From Cliona cf. orientalis (taxonomy: Eukaryota; Porifera; Demospongiae; Clionaida; Clionaidae), in the NCBI GenBank assembly GCA_963930775.1, contig OZ005700.1, forward strand, positions 9,248,609 through 9,312,608: 64,000 nt of DNA, written 5' to 3'. Shown piece after piece: positions 36,429 to 48,187 of the stretch. Made by a program: the position numbers and the translations under genes. How positions within the stretch are numbered: position 1 is the stretch's first letter; every line of letters starts with the position of its first letter. Under the pieces are notes generated by a model, which saw only the letters and a program-made list of their open reading frames with translations, had not been told where the DNA came from and did not search any database.

Positions 36429-36570
36429 TGCAGATTTGGGGTACAAGGTACAGTACAGGTCGACAAAAACGTGCTCACGCTGCGCTTTTATTGGAATATT
36501 CACCTAGACGACGACCTTTACCCTTTTAGCATGATCACGTACATCGATGCGTACACGTACACTTGCAGCA
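36429..36570. promoter_or_regulatory. Bidirectional promoter TIMM8 / SUPV3L1
   Basis: 142 bp between divergent start codons of two nuclear genes for mitochondrial proteins. Promoter role is inferred from layout. Confidence 0.5.
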
Positions 36571-39500
36571 ATGAAGTTGAGTTATAGGAGCGTATCGAGA
36601 CTATGGAGGTATTGGAGCGGCCCTTCTGCACTCAGAGGATCTTTTACGAGCTGGGAGAACGCGCCTGAAAGCGAGGCAGATCGGAGTCCAGCGGCACCCA
36701 TCCAGCAGCAGCAGTTTGCTGCACAGTCTGATCACAGTGGGGCAATTCCAGAGACTAGACCGAGAGCGATTAGAAAACTGCTGAGAGAGTTTGGTAGTAG
36801 CAGTTCTGTAAAAAGAGTAGCAGAGGACCATCTTCTCACTGGTAAAAGATTAAGGGATGTACGACTCTCATCATAATTTTTGTGTGTAGGCAGTGCATTC
36901 ACTGAGGTGCTCAAGAGTTTTGAAGATTATGTGTTCTTTCGGGAACACCCTGATGTGGTTAGAATAATTGATAGTCTCCTCAGTAATGAAGGTACATAGC
37001 TGCACTGCATGGATGACTACCTCAATATAGTTTTTTGTTACAGGTCATGTTGACGACCTCTTACCTTATTTCCTGGAATATGCTCGTGAGAAGAATCCCC
37101 TAATTGGGCCAGTTCTTGAGCTCAGTTTGACCTCTAACCTCTCTCGGCCTACCAACTGGTGAGACATACCTTATTCTCCGTGATACTGACATCACTGTAA
37201 CTTGACTTTAGGTATCCATGGGCCAGAGCTCTGCAGAGACGCATCTACTATCATGCAGGGCCCACCAACTCTGGCAAGACTCATGCTGCCATCCAGCGAC
37301 TGAAGGCCGCTGGATCAGGCATCTACTGTGCCCCTCTCAGGATGCTAGCTCATGAGATATTCCACAGATGCAACCAGGAGGTAGCTATAGCATGCACTAC
37401 TACACTGATAAGCATTCATTAGGTTATTGATGTTGATGTTGTAGGGAATTGCGTGTGACCTGCGGACCGGAGAGGAGACCCAGTTTGCTAGCGGAGATGA
37501 AGGCCAACTGGCCCCCCATCTCTCATGCACTGTGGAGATGGTGCCAAACATTGGAGTGGATCATTCATGTAAGTGTGGTTACCTACAGACCTGAGATCTG
37601 ATTGGCTGAGATGATCATGTGATGATCGTGTGACCTTGTACAGATGATGTTGCTGTGATAGATGAGATTCAGATGATTGAAGATGCCAGCAGGGGCGGGG
37701 CATGGACAAGGGCACTCATTGGTAGGTATAGGTGGAACATTTCATGAATATGATGTAATGATGATGTAATTTTGTAGGAGTGCCGGCTAGAGAGATTCAC
37801 GTGTGTGGTAATGGGAGTGCGGTTGATCTGGTTGAGAGGCTGGCATCTCTAATGAATGAGCAATTAGAGGTCAGTGCAACTCCTGCAATTGTTTTGGAGT
37901 AACACTCAAATTTGTATGATTAGCCACGCCAAGAGTTGCCAAGAGTATAACACTCTTAACCTTGCCTATGCTGATATTTATTTCCATCCTAGTCATTACT
38001 TGCCTGTTCTTAGGTGATCAGCTATGATCGGCTGGTGCCCCTCGAGGTGGATGAGAGTAGTCTTGATGGCAACTACAGTGCAGTGAGGCCGGGAGACTGT
38101 GTCATTGTCTTCTCCAGAAGAAAACTGTTTGATGTTCGGAGAAGAATTGCTGCTGCTACGGGTCAGAGGTGTGCAGCTGTCTATGGAAGCCTCCCTCCAG
38201 GTAAGATAGTCAATATCCAGTTATAGTGAGATCAGTGTTAGTTTTACTCTACCATAGCTATCGCTTTAAAACTACAATTAAATGTGCTACTCTACATCGC
38301 TTACTTTACCTTCATTACCTACTATAGTGTTGTTTTAGTATAATGATCCCCCCCTTCCCCCCAGCCACCAGAGTTCAGCAAGCACAGTTGTTCAATGATC
38401 CTCAGTCTGACTGTCAGGTCATGGTTGCCACGGATGCAGTAGGCATGGGTCTCAACTTGTAAGTCAAAACATTATAATGCTGTCTGCCCCTGTTAATTAG
38501 TGGTAATTGGTAGGAACATCCGTCGCATTGTGTTTCATGACGTGAAGAAGTATGATGGAGAGGACTGTCGACCTTTGACCTCTGCCCATGCGAAGCAGAT
38601 TGCTGGTCGTGCCGGTCGCTATGGCCTCAACCACTCAAGTGGACTCGTCACTACGTAAGCAGCATCGCTTTAAAAAGAATTTCACAAGAGTAGCAGTGAG
38701 TCTGTATTATGACATGATATTCTCCACATCATGCAGTTTCCATAGAAATCACCTGGAGCAGCTCAAGGCACTCATGTCAGCACCAATTGAGAGCATAAAA
38801 GTCAGTATAATTGCAACACCGTACCACAGAGAGTATAATCATTATGGCTTGTTAACTGATCGTTGCAGCAAGCTGGGCTGTACCCCAGCCCCGAACATAT
38901 CAAGATATTCTCCAGCCATCTTCCTCATGCCAAGCTACCTGATATTCTAGTAAGCCAGTGATGTACAGTGTCCGGCATATTGAGCTACTTGCTGGGCATT
39001 TGCAGATGATGTTTGAGAGAATGGCTCAGGTTGATGAAAACTACTTTCTCTGTGATATGGGAGAACAGAAGGTTAGAGTACTGACAGCCCCACCCACCCC
39101 ACCCCACCCCGGCCCACCGACCCACTCTAGCTCACTCTATCAATCATGTCTTTACTTTCAGTCGGTGGCCTCTAAGCTGACCTTTGCCCCCTTGACCATC
39201 ATGGACCACTTCGTATTCAGCAAAGCGCCAGTGGACAGTGCCAATAATATAGAAATAACTGCTATTAGGGAGGTATGTTACATAAGCATCTAGCGGTATA
39301 ATAATTATAGTCTCATTGATACTCTGTTGTCATGACAACGTTGTGGTAGTTTGCAAAGATGTATGCTTCTGGTCAGCCGGTGGTCTATGAGCACTTGGTG
39401 AAGATGATTGGACTGCGAGGGAAGCCAGGGGGTGTGGCCAATATCAGCCAGCTAGCAATGATTGAAGATTATCACAAGGTCACTGACATTTACCTCTGGC

Positions 39501-39951
39501 TAAGGTGAGCGTGCTAGCTAGCTAGAGCAGATGATCACATCACTATTATAATATTATTTGATATTGGTCTTATATCTTTACTCGTGCAGCATGCGTTTTC
39601 CAGAGTGCTTCAGTGATGCAGAGAGAGTTCGACAACTTCAGAGTGATCTTGGGACGGCGATAGGTGACTCTCTCGCCATATCCAGTGCAAAGCTCGGGCG
39701 TAGACATCCTCACCTCCAGGACATCGACCACACTGAAATGCAGAGGCTAGTAACGTAAGTCAACATCTCAGCCATTACTGTGATCACCTTCTCATTGTAA
39801 TAATAATATTATTGTTAGGTACTTTTGGTCGTCGAAAGGAAAGAGGAAGCACAATAATATGCAAGCGCTGGCAAAAATTATCAGAGACAGTCGAAGGAAA
39901 AAGACACGATACGGCTTCGTCAACAAAAGAAACATGAAAAGGAAATTCTAA
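36571..39951 (+). CDS. SUPV3L1: ATP-dependent RNA helicase SUV3, mitochondrial
   Basis: Superfamily 2 helicase that unwinds RNA for degradation by polynucleotide phosphorylase in the mitochondrial degradosome. About sixteen short exons run from [15 protein letters not shown], a basic presequence-like start, to [17 protein letters not shown]. Motifs in order: [11 protein letters not shown] (Walker A), [34 protein letters not shown] (motif II as DEIQ), [63 protein letters not shown] and [11 protein letters not shown] (motif VI). The C-terminal helical region ends with [11 protein letters not shown]. No break is seen. An intron at 38340-38365 carries a poly-C tract. Convergent with the first oxidase gene, 101 bp apart. 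Confidence 0.94.
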
Positions 39952-40052
39952 CTCATTCTATCACTTCAACTGCAAATCATTGATATTATTTATTCATGAC
40001 AACAATCATGATAAAACTTTAATATCGTTGCATGCTCATTGCAATTGCATGA

Positions 40053-41543
40053 TCACAATTTTGATTTAGTCAAATTTTGAGCCACAATATTTCCAATGTC
40101 CAGTGCACAGCCCCAGCTCAGAACAATGCCCTGACCACCGTGACCATAGCAATGGATGACAACACACCCTTTCTCATTGACCACACCCTCCAATCGGACG
40201 GACTCTCGCAAAGGTCTCAGCCCTGCCCACTTATCCATGACCTTTGCCCCTGATAGGCTAGGTATCAGCTTTTTGCATCCGTGGAGTATCCTCCTCTCTG
40301 AAGCTGGATCAACTGACGTGCTGTAGTTCCCTTTCTCTGCCGATCCTCCAAGAGCAACGCTATCAGCCCGAGGGAGAATGTAGATAACACCATCACTGTC
40401 TTCACGAACATTGACAGCAAAATGGCTGGCCCAGGGAGCATGGACTAGCACTATCTCACCCATAGCAGGCTGCAGGGCTGTGTCTCCAATCAGCTCTTGA
40501 GAACCGAGTCCAGTGCAGTTAATGATGATGTCATAGGAGTGGAGTTCATCGAGAGATTCTATCCTCCTCCTCTCCACCAGTCCACCGCAGCTGACAAACA
40601 CAGAGAGCAGCCACTCCAGGTACTTGCTGCAGTTTAGAAGATAAGTCACAAATGCCCAAATATCGGTGCAGTCTGGTGGGGCATTGATGGCTCTAGCCTC
40701 CTCTGATTTGACATCCACACGACGAAATCCAAACACCAGATGTTTCCAGGTTGGCTCTGCCGCTGGAGAGGAGTACCTGAAGATGTAGCCAGGTCTCAGC
40801 ACCAGCTGGACAGAAGCATTCGCCTCGGACGAATAGATGGAGTGAAATCTGCAAACAATGCATAAACTAATTGCAGTTTAATGCACAGGGCTGTGCTATG
40901 TAACTATTCTCCCAAGACCGCTACCTTTGAAATGTGATCTCAGCCCATCTCTGTACTCTCCCGCCATCCCTATTTTTTGATGTACTTGCTACATCATTAG
41001 CATTCCAGTCGACTGGTAGAAAGATGGTCCCAGCTTGGTCTGCTGTAGTGTCTGGGGAGAACTTATCAGCCACTAAAGTCACATCCAGGGCATCTCCAAA
41101 CCGCTCTTGGAGGTGCACTGCTGTGGAGAGCCCCATCACTCCAGCCCCTACTACCACACACGATCGCTGCAGGACGACACCAGAACACATAATAGACATC
41201 TATTCGATAAACTAGCAGATTCTATAAACTCTTATTAGATTATGGTAACTATGGGAGCACTCATGCAGTGAGGTTGAACACTGACCTCCCATTGGGTGCA
41301 TGAGCCAGTCCAACCATTTATATCGTAAATCCAGCCCCTGACCCCTCTAATCCAAATTATAACATGAACCAGTCAGTAACCTTAATAACCACAATAATAC
41401 AATACTAACCAGTCATGACAGCCAAAACAATATTATGGAATGAACTACGATAAACCAACATAACTTTGTTACTTAGTAAATTAAATGATGCATAGTTTAC
41501 TATATTGAGCCACAAGTGTGGAACTCACCCTGGGTGTCCCCAT
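40053..41543 (-). CDS. D-amino-acid/D-aspartate oxidase family flavoenzyme, copy A
   Basis: FAD-dependent peroxisomal-type oxidase that deaminates D-amino acids and yields H2O2. Three exons (41529-41543, 40925-41166, 40053-40848) join to 350 residues. Features: dinucleotide-binding CVVVGAGVMGLSTAVHL, DQAGTIFLPVDWN, FHSIYSSEANASV, IIINCTGLGSQEL, YILPRADSVALGGSAEKGNY, WAGLRPLRESVRLE with the substrate-carboxylate Arg region, and HCYGHGGQGIVLSWGCALDI near the FAD site. The second motif has Cys where vertebrate enzymes have Asn. The C-terminal SKL (TKSKL) is a peroxisomal PTS1 signal. Acidic versus neutral substrate preference cannot be decided by eye. An alternative start at 41199 (MSIMCSG) would avoid the 15-nt first exon. 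Confidence 0.9.
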
Positions 41544-41644
41544 GTTAGATGAAGATGCTTTGAAGTTTCCAAGCTAGCTAAAATTATACTGGTACCATCA
41601 CCTGAGAAGATATCACATGACGAGCCACGCCCACTTTTTGGAAG
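41544..41644. promoter_or_regulatory. Bidirectional promoter between the two oxidase genes
   Basis: 101 bp separate the first coding exons of the inverted copies A and B. Promoter role is inferred from layout. Confidence 0.45.
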
Positions 41645-42877
41645 ATGGCTGCAGCTACAAGGTATGCCTCCATCTAATTTAAAGCATCTTGTACTATAAT
41701 TTCAATGATTTTCTATATTTTCATGCACAATATCCCTAGCAGACGTCGTGTCGTGGTTGTTGGAGCTGGAGTTATTGGCCTGTCTGCAGCAGTGCACCTG
41801 TGTGAGAGGTTTGGAGATGGCCTGGACATCACACTGGTGTCAGAGAAGTTCTCCCCAGACACCACTGGGGACAAGGCAGGAATGCTCATCTACCCTGCTG
41901 ACTGGAACAAAACTGACTCTCTCCTCTCAGAATCTGAGGAACAAACAACCAGTCTACGCTGGGCAACAGAAACATTCAAAAGGCAAATGATTACTTAGGA
42001 GATGGCAATCTTCAATATTCAATAATAGATTTATACTTTTATCATACTTAATTTTTAATCACATTGCAGATTTCACTCCATCTATTCGTCCAAGGCGAAT
42101 GCTTCTGTCCAGCTTGTGCTGAGACCTGGATACATCTTCAGATACTCCTCTCCAGCGGCAGAGCCAACCTGGAAACATCTGGTGTTTGGATTTCGTCATG
42201 TGGATGTCAAGTCAGAGGAGGCTAGAGCCGTCAATGCCCCACCAGACTGCACCGATATTTGGGCATTTGTGACTTATATTCTGAACTGCAGCAAGTACCT
42301 GGAGTGGCTGCTCTCTGTGTTTGTGAGCTGCGGTGGACTGGTGGAGAGGAGGAGGATAGAATCCCTCGATGAACTCCACTCCTATGACATCATCATTAAC
42401 TGCACTGGACTCGGCTCTCGAGAGCTGGTTGGTGACACGGCCCTGCAGCCTGCTAGGGGGCAGCACATCTTGGTAGAGGCTCCATGGATCAGCCATTTTG
42501 CTGTCAATATCCGTGATGATACGAGTGACAAACTACTCTATATTCAGCCTCGTGTTAGCAACATCATCCTAGGGGGCTGCATCGAGAGAGGGAGGGGAAG
42601 TCTGGAGGTCGACTCAGATACCAGTGATCGAATCCTAGCTGGCTGCAAGGAGGTGATGCCCAGCCTCTCCAGGGCCAGGGTGCTGGATGAGTGGGCGTGC
42701 CTTAGGCCCCTCAGGGACAAGATCTGCCTGGAGAGTACCACCACAACAAAGGGGGCAGCTCTGATTCACTGCTACGGCCACGGGGGGCAGGGGGGAACAC
42801 TCAGCTGGGGCTGCGCACTGGATATTGGCAACCTCGTCGCAAAAGTCATCAACAAACAGACAAGAGCAAAACTATGA
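41645..42877 (+). CDS. D-amino-acid/D-aspartate oxidase family flavoenzyme, copy B
   Basis: Inverted paralogue of copy A. Three exons (41645-41661, 41740-41982, 42070-42877) join to 355 residues, starting MAAATSRRRVVVVGAGVIGL. The same motifs are present: DKAGMLIYPADWN, INCTGLGSRELVG, WACLRPLRDKICLE and HCYGHGGQGGTLSWGCALDI. The C-terminus is TRAKL, a plausible PTS1 variant (AKL). The second intron uses a GC donor (AAAAG/GCAAAT), whereas copy A has GT at the matching site. About 115 residues after the second intron are nearly identical to copy A, while the flanking parts are clearly diverged. A possible poly(A) signal AATAAA lies at 42884-42889, just after the stop. Confidence 0.9.
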
Positions 42878-42883
42878 ACAAGA

Positions 42884-42889
42884 AATAAA
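42884..42889 (+). promoter_or_regulatory. Possible poly(A) signal of oxidase copy B
   Basis: AATAAA 7 bases after the stop codon. It is unusually close to the stop, so a later signal may be the one used. Confidence 0.35.
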
Positions 42890-42986
42890 TTTAATGATTG
42901 CTATTGTGGTGATAAACATCGACAAATAGACCACAGCAAAACTATTAGTTATAATTAGAAAAATAATACTAATTCCTAAAGGATTG

Positions 42987-44814
42987 CTATGTGGTGATAA
43001 AATTTGTGTATAAAAGTCCGAGTGATGAGATGGCATCTCCTAGGCCGACTGTTTTGGCTGGTTCCCTGCAGACGAGCACTGGGGTGAGCTGGTAGTCAGT
43101 GGCCGCTCTCCTCCACTGGATAATGTGAGATCGATCACTCGAGCCATAGCGACGAACAGACGAGAGCTTATGATCCGTCCGAGAGAGTGCAAAGTTCAAT
43201 GGCATTCTTAGTTCAAAATCTGCTGGATTGAATGAGATTGCATTGCAAGCTTGGAGGCCAGCGACCTTTGCCCCTGCTATCAGTCCATCAGGTGTGCCGT
43301 GCCAAGGTGCATTGGTGGGCGTGACCACAATGTGGAAGGCCAGGGAGTGGAAGTGTACCCTCGACAGTCTGGAGTTTTCTCGCTTGGTGTAGGTGGTCAT
43401 CAACCAATGGAGGAGGTCAGATATCCACTCAACACCTGGCTTCTTAGGAACAGAGTCGAAGTCAAAATCAGCATTAGCCGATTTAGCTGCCGAGAGGAGC
43501 TCCTGTTCGTTAAGTCCAAGCGAGTTGATGCGAGGGAAAAGGGTTTCCGAGAGGTGGTAGAAATAGTGCAGATCTCCGACTGTTGCTAGCTCCCAGTGCA
43601 CTGGTATACTACTAGGAATGCTATCCAATAGTTTAGCAATGTCCGCCAAACGCTTCTCCCAGAATGTCTTTGGCTGACCGTCTAGGAGATGAGCACCAGA
43701 GAGCACAATTAGCTCTGGCCTGAACTGCTCCAGGCTCTCCTGGAAGGACTCCAGAGCCACCAGCTTAGCATTTGAGACATCGTGCGAGAATATCACTCTA
43801 TTAGCACAGGAAGCAGTCACTTCGCCCCACCTTTGACCTTTGGCATACTCAAGTATCATGTGGATCTCATCTTGACTGTCTGTCGTGAAGGTGGGTGTGG
43901 CTATTCGCTCGTCGAGAAGGCCCCGTAGTTTGGGACCTATTGGGCCAATCAACATCACCTGCAGGCAGTACAGGGAATATGTCAACGTACTCCAGGTACT
44001 AAAAGATTGAGATTCTTACCTCTGCAGATGGCTTCACTGACTGAATCTTTTCCGCCATGAGAGCAGCATTGCCTCCAATGTGGTGCTGTGGAGAAGGGAA
44101 GGAGGGAGAAAGAGAGACAGAGGGGGCTACAATGGCTGTTACCATAAAAGTTCTAATTATAGCGCCACTCTAATGTTAGCACCACTTGGCATTGGATAAT
44201 ATTATTATCGTTCTAATTATAGCGCAAAGTACAATCAGAGATATGAAAACGGGCACCATAATTTTAAACATTCTAATGGAAGCACCAAGCACAATTCTGA
44301 ATTATTTCATTTAGTGCTGTAATCAGAACTTTTACGGAAGGTTACTTCTACCGTATTAACTTACAACATGTGGCAGTTGAGTTGCAGCCCGTGTGATGAT
44401 ATTGAACTGGCTGGCATCAGTGAAGACTCTCTCTATTCCTGCGCAGTGCTCCATGGAGTAAGCCACCACCTCCTGGAGATCATCAATGGAGCCAAGGGAG
44501 GCGTGGTCACGGGACACACTCCCCGTTGCATTCAGCAGCTTCAGTAGCTCAACAGCCGATACAATGAGATCAAGATTAGAATTTACCCTGTGATTCGAAT
44601 CAATTTATTCAAGAATCCATTTGCAGCAGTTCAGGACTCACCCCACGGCTATCCTGGTGAACTGATCAGTGGAGGATGCTGGTTTGTCGCTCCATACTCG
44701 TCCCAACCACGCTACCACTTGAGCCTCGTCTTCCTCAGGGCAGTAGAGCTCGTAAACCACCACAAAAAGAATCAAGATGAAGCCGAGCCACGTCTGACGA
44801 CCCAACGACGACAT
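42987..44814 (-). CDS. ADPGK: ADP-dependent glucokinase
   Basis: Phosphorylates glucose with ADP as donor; the animal enzyme is ER-associated. First exon encodes MSSLGRQTWLGFILILFVVV, a signal-anchor-like hydrophobic stretch, then WLGRVWSDKPASS. Further exons give VNSNLDLIVSAVELLKLLN near 44590 and HHIGGNAALMAEKI near 44085. The large last exon (42987 to about 43960) gives MLIGPIGPKLRGLLD, FRPELIVLSGAHLLDGQ, SLGLNEQELLSAA, SRVHFHSLAFHIVVTP and, near the C-terminus, TVGLGDAISSLGLLY, whose GLGD is the ribokinase-fold catalytic motif with the Asp base. The length matches animal ADPGK. Convergent with oxidase copy B, 109 bp apart. Confidence 0.93.
44141..44345. mobile_element. MITE-like element in ADPGK intron
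   Basis: About 200 bp bounded by inverted ends: TAAAAGTTCT at 44145-44154 and AGAACTTTTA at 44325-44334, with further imperfect pairing to GTTACC / GGTTAC outside. GTTCTAATTATAGCGC occurs twice inside (44149 and 44209). There is no coding capacity. The call is tentative. Confidence 0.45.
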
Positions 44815-44939
44815 AGCAGCACCAAGGGGAATTTATTCCATTTAGAGCACAATGCAGTACCACTGTCTCGTGACGACCCTGTATCTTCAAGCAGACCTTG
44901 CAAAATTCATCAACCTCAAAACGCACCAATCATAAGAAT

Positions 44940-47900
44940 TTATTACATTGCATAAAAATATAGTGGACTAGTTTTCAAGTCCAATAATCTAACACTGCAT
45001 TGTATTGAAATGATCCAAATAGAAATGACTAGTTTTCAAGTTTTTTGTGATGAACAAGCCAATAAAACCAGAGGTAGTCATCCTGCAAGCAATACAATAG
45101 AACCACAAGATGAAGGTTGACAGTCACAAGATGAAGAGGGTATGATCACCTGATAGTCACATGACATGTTCCAAGATAATGCACACCAGCTGTAAAATGC
45201 TCAACTCCTGTCAAGTTCTGCAGTAAAACAATTAAGAGGTACTTGAAACCGATAAACTCAAATGCACATATACACTGCATGAACATCCTACTTTTTTAAA
45301 GTAAAAATTCTGCCAAGGGAGCCCACGTCGGGGAATTAGTCCGACATCAGCGCAGGGGCCAAGGCCTACCCAAGAGAGCGAGTCCTCACACACACACACG
45401 GGCAGCTGTAGAATGAAACAGAGGGTTGCCATAAAACAAGACAAGTATTCACCTTATTGTTCCTCCATCAGTCACAAGGTAACTCAGCTTCTCAAATAAT
45501 ATTCTGGGAGGAAAAATAACTTGATATCAAGACCACTCAATGACACACACACACACTGAACATCTTACTTTTTTCCAGTAAAAATTCTGCTAAGGGAGCC
45601 CACACGTCGGGGAATTAATCCGACATCAGCGCAGGGGCCAAGGCCCACCCAAGAGAGAGGGAGAGGGCTGTAGAACAAAAGAGAGGGTTGCCACAAAAAC
45701 AAGACAAATATTCACCTTCACAAATAATTTTGAACCACCACTGCTGCTGCCAGATCATATCAACTTGGAAGAAAGGAGAGCTTTCCACTTTGTAGGGCAT
45801 CACAGCCGACCACCATGTATGTTGGCAGATTCAAAGATGCACATAATTAGATAAACACAGAGAGAAAAATTAAAATAACTTCCCTGGAGCATTTGAGTGG
45901 AGAGAGGGGAAAAAACGTACACTAGTCTTCTTAAAAAAATAAGATGACACCAAAACACAAATTTTAGGATAGAAACTGGTGTCTCCAATGCACAACCACA
46001 CCGTATTAAATTGACTATAGCACATTTGGATACACGAATTAACCAAGATTGTTTAACTTTATTTGCATTTTAGAAAAATACAATTTCAAGGTGAAACAAT
46101 ATTATATTGACTGTATGCCAGCAGAATTAACTGATGTCTCAAACACCATTTGGATAAATGAATTCACCAAGATTACTTTAGTTTGCATTCTAGAAAAATG
46201 CAATTTAAAGCCAAAATATACTGACTGTATACCAGCAGAATTAAGATAAAAGTTAAAAAAAATATATTTTAGGATAGAAACACAGCCACACAGTTTGGAT
46301 ACACAAATTCACCAAGATGTTTGACTTTAGTTTGCATTCTAGAAAAATGCAATTTAAAGATGAAATATATGGACTGTATACCAGCAGAATTAACAACTGG
46401 CAACTGCTGTCTGCCCACCCCCTCTCTCTCTCACACAGTGTGAACCAGCCAAAATGGAGAATTTCTTCACTTGTCCGCAGAGTTGCCAAATTTCCCCGCT
46501 TCTGCAGGCACTGACACCTGCAGAAACGAGAGGGGGGAGAGAGTAAATTCAAATCATACACTTGCAAAATATTAGTAATAACTCAATTGGGTGTTAAGTT
46601 GCCGTGACTCGAATGCTCCTCAACCCATCACTAGCGTCTGCCTGCTGCTGACCAAACAGCCATGGTGCCAGACCACTCCATCCGCAGTATTAGAACACTA
46701 TGGATGGAGTGGACTGGCATTAAGGCTATTCCCCACCACAGACACAGACATCGCCCCGAAGGACTCCGGAACACCCGAAGGCAAACCGTGTGCCTCGTGA
46801 GCTGAGAATCACTCGAGTACACAGCAACAGCTAGCTACCCAAGACCCCCCTCCCTCCGACCACCACCACATGAATATTGTGAGAACACTGCCCTGCACAA
46901 GAGCCAAACATACACCAGGAATGGCAGCCCGGGAACTACCACCCCAGCATAAGCTGGTAATACTCTCAATACATATCACAGTGAACTCAACGGAACTACG
47001 CGAGCCATCAATTCCCTTCTCACTCGAGTCGTACCACCTAAAGTCGCAGAAGACATGCGGGCCAGGCATGTATTTTGCGGCAAAAAAAAACAAACAAAAT
47101 AACCTACGGAATTCGTTGCAAGTATGCGGGCCAGGCACATTTACAACGATCCAACACTTGATTCAATCTATCAGAGAAGGTACGGCTAGCGAGAAACGAA
47201 TTGATAACAACCTACATTTTTTTCATAAAGGGGCATAGATACTTTAGACTGCGTGGTCTAACGTGTCTATGCCGGGTCCTCCAGACTCACCATTAATTGC
47301 ATTATGGTCCGGATAGTACGGTGCCATGGCGAGCCTAGCACGGGGATCTACCCAACCCAAACCCATTAGAAAATACGCGCTGCCACAAAATTAATGGCTA
47401 CAACAACTTATCTTTCAAAAATCCATGAAGACATGATGAAGCCACCATCTGGAGAATCTTCTCCTTTCTTCGCTAGCGCTGTCGACGATACTCGTTCGTC
47501 GAAATCCGTGAAGATCAATCGAGCTCCTGCCAGAAGAATCCGCTTTCTCGTTCGTCGAAATCCGTGAAAATCGATCTAGCTCCTGCCAGGAGAATCTGCT
47601 TGCAACTTTTCTCTTTGACCCATGCGATCGAGAATCACCATTCAAATATTTTCTCTTCTCTGTTGATGCACAGGCTCGTCCAAAATCGGTAAATATCACG
47701 CCATGCAGTGAGAGCCACAGTTCTGCTTCCAGCAACTTCTAGAAATCAACAGCTTCTGCTGCAGAAAGCGCGCGCGTTTGTAAGAGTGAACACGTTGCAT
47801 GAGACTGCGGCTGTGTTGATAGTAGAGAGGGAGGGCCTAGACGTGATTGTGGGTTGTAAAGTTGTGGGAAAGTACACGCAGTGGAGCCAACCACCTGCAC

Positions 47901-48187
47901 CCGCGGCCACGGTGTAGGTACGGGAGGGGACTATTAGCGCATGCGCGGTGCCATGCATGCTAATTAATCCCAGCGCGCCGCCGCGGGATTGTGGGCGTAT
48001 CTCCTACATGTACGTGTATAATATACGTATACAGCAGATATTCAGAGGCCAAGGGGGCGTAGCTGGCAGTGTGTGGTAAAAATATAGATATTAAAAAAAA
48101 AAACAACGACGCGAGGTAAGTGTACTTATTAGAATTGGTAGTTGCTGCTGACTAGCTCGACTTCTGCAGAGGCAGCTATAAAAAATC
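44940..48187. repeat. Repeat-rich spacer between ADPGK and RIM-binding protein
   Basis: No convincing gene is seen. Blocks are locally duplicated. 45290-45470 and 45567-45715 share GTAAAAATTCTGC and the segment with GTCGGGGAATTA and GCGCAGGGGCCAAGGC. Three copies of a unit with TTTGCATTCTAGAAAAATGC and CCAGCAGAATTAA occur at about 46060, 46170 and 46330. TGCGGGCCAGGCA occurs at 47055 and 47129. A pair of roughly 55-bp units with TCGTTCGTCGAAATCCGTGA lies at 47489-47600. The last few hundred bases are GC-rich and probably hold the RIM-binding protein promoter. Confidence 0.65.

Noticed and set aside
45290-45715. Possible U-snRNA or spliced-leader gene, because of GGCCCCTGCG and AATTTTTA on the minus strand
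   Set aside because: No splice-site-pairing 5' end or full set of stems could be matched to U1, U2, U4, U5 or U12, and no leader with a donor was found.
46870-47238. 122-residue open frame upstream of RIM-binding protein
   Set aside because: Lies in a duplicated non-coding block; it contains the same DNA repeat twice and resembles no protein.
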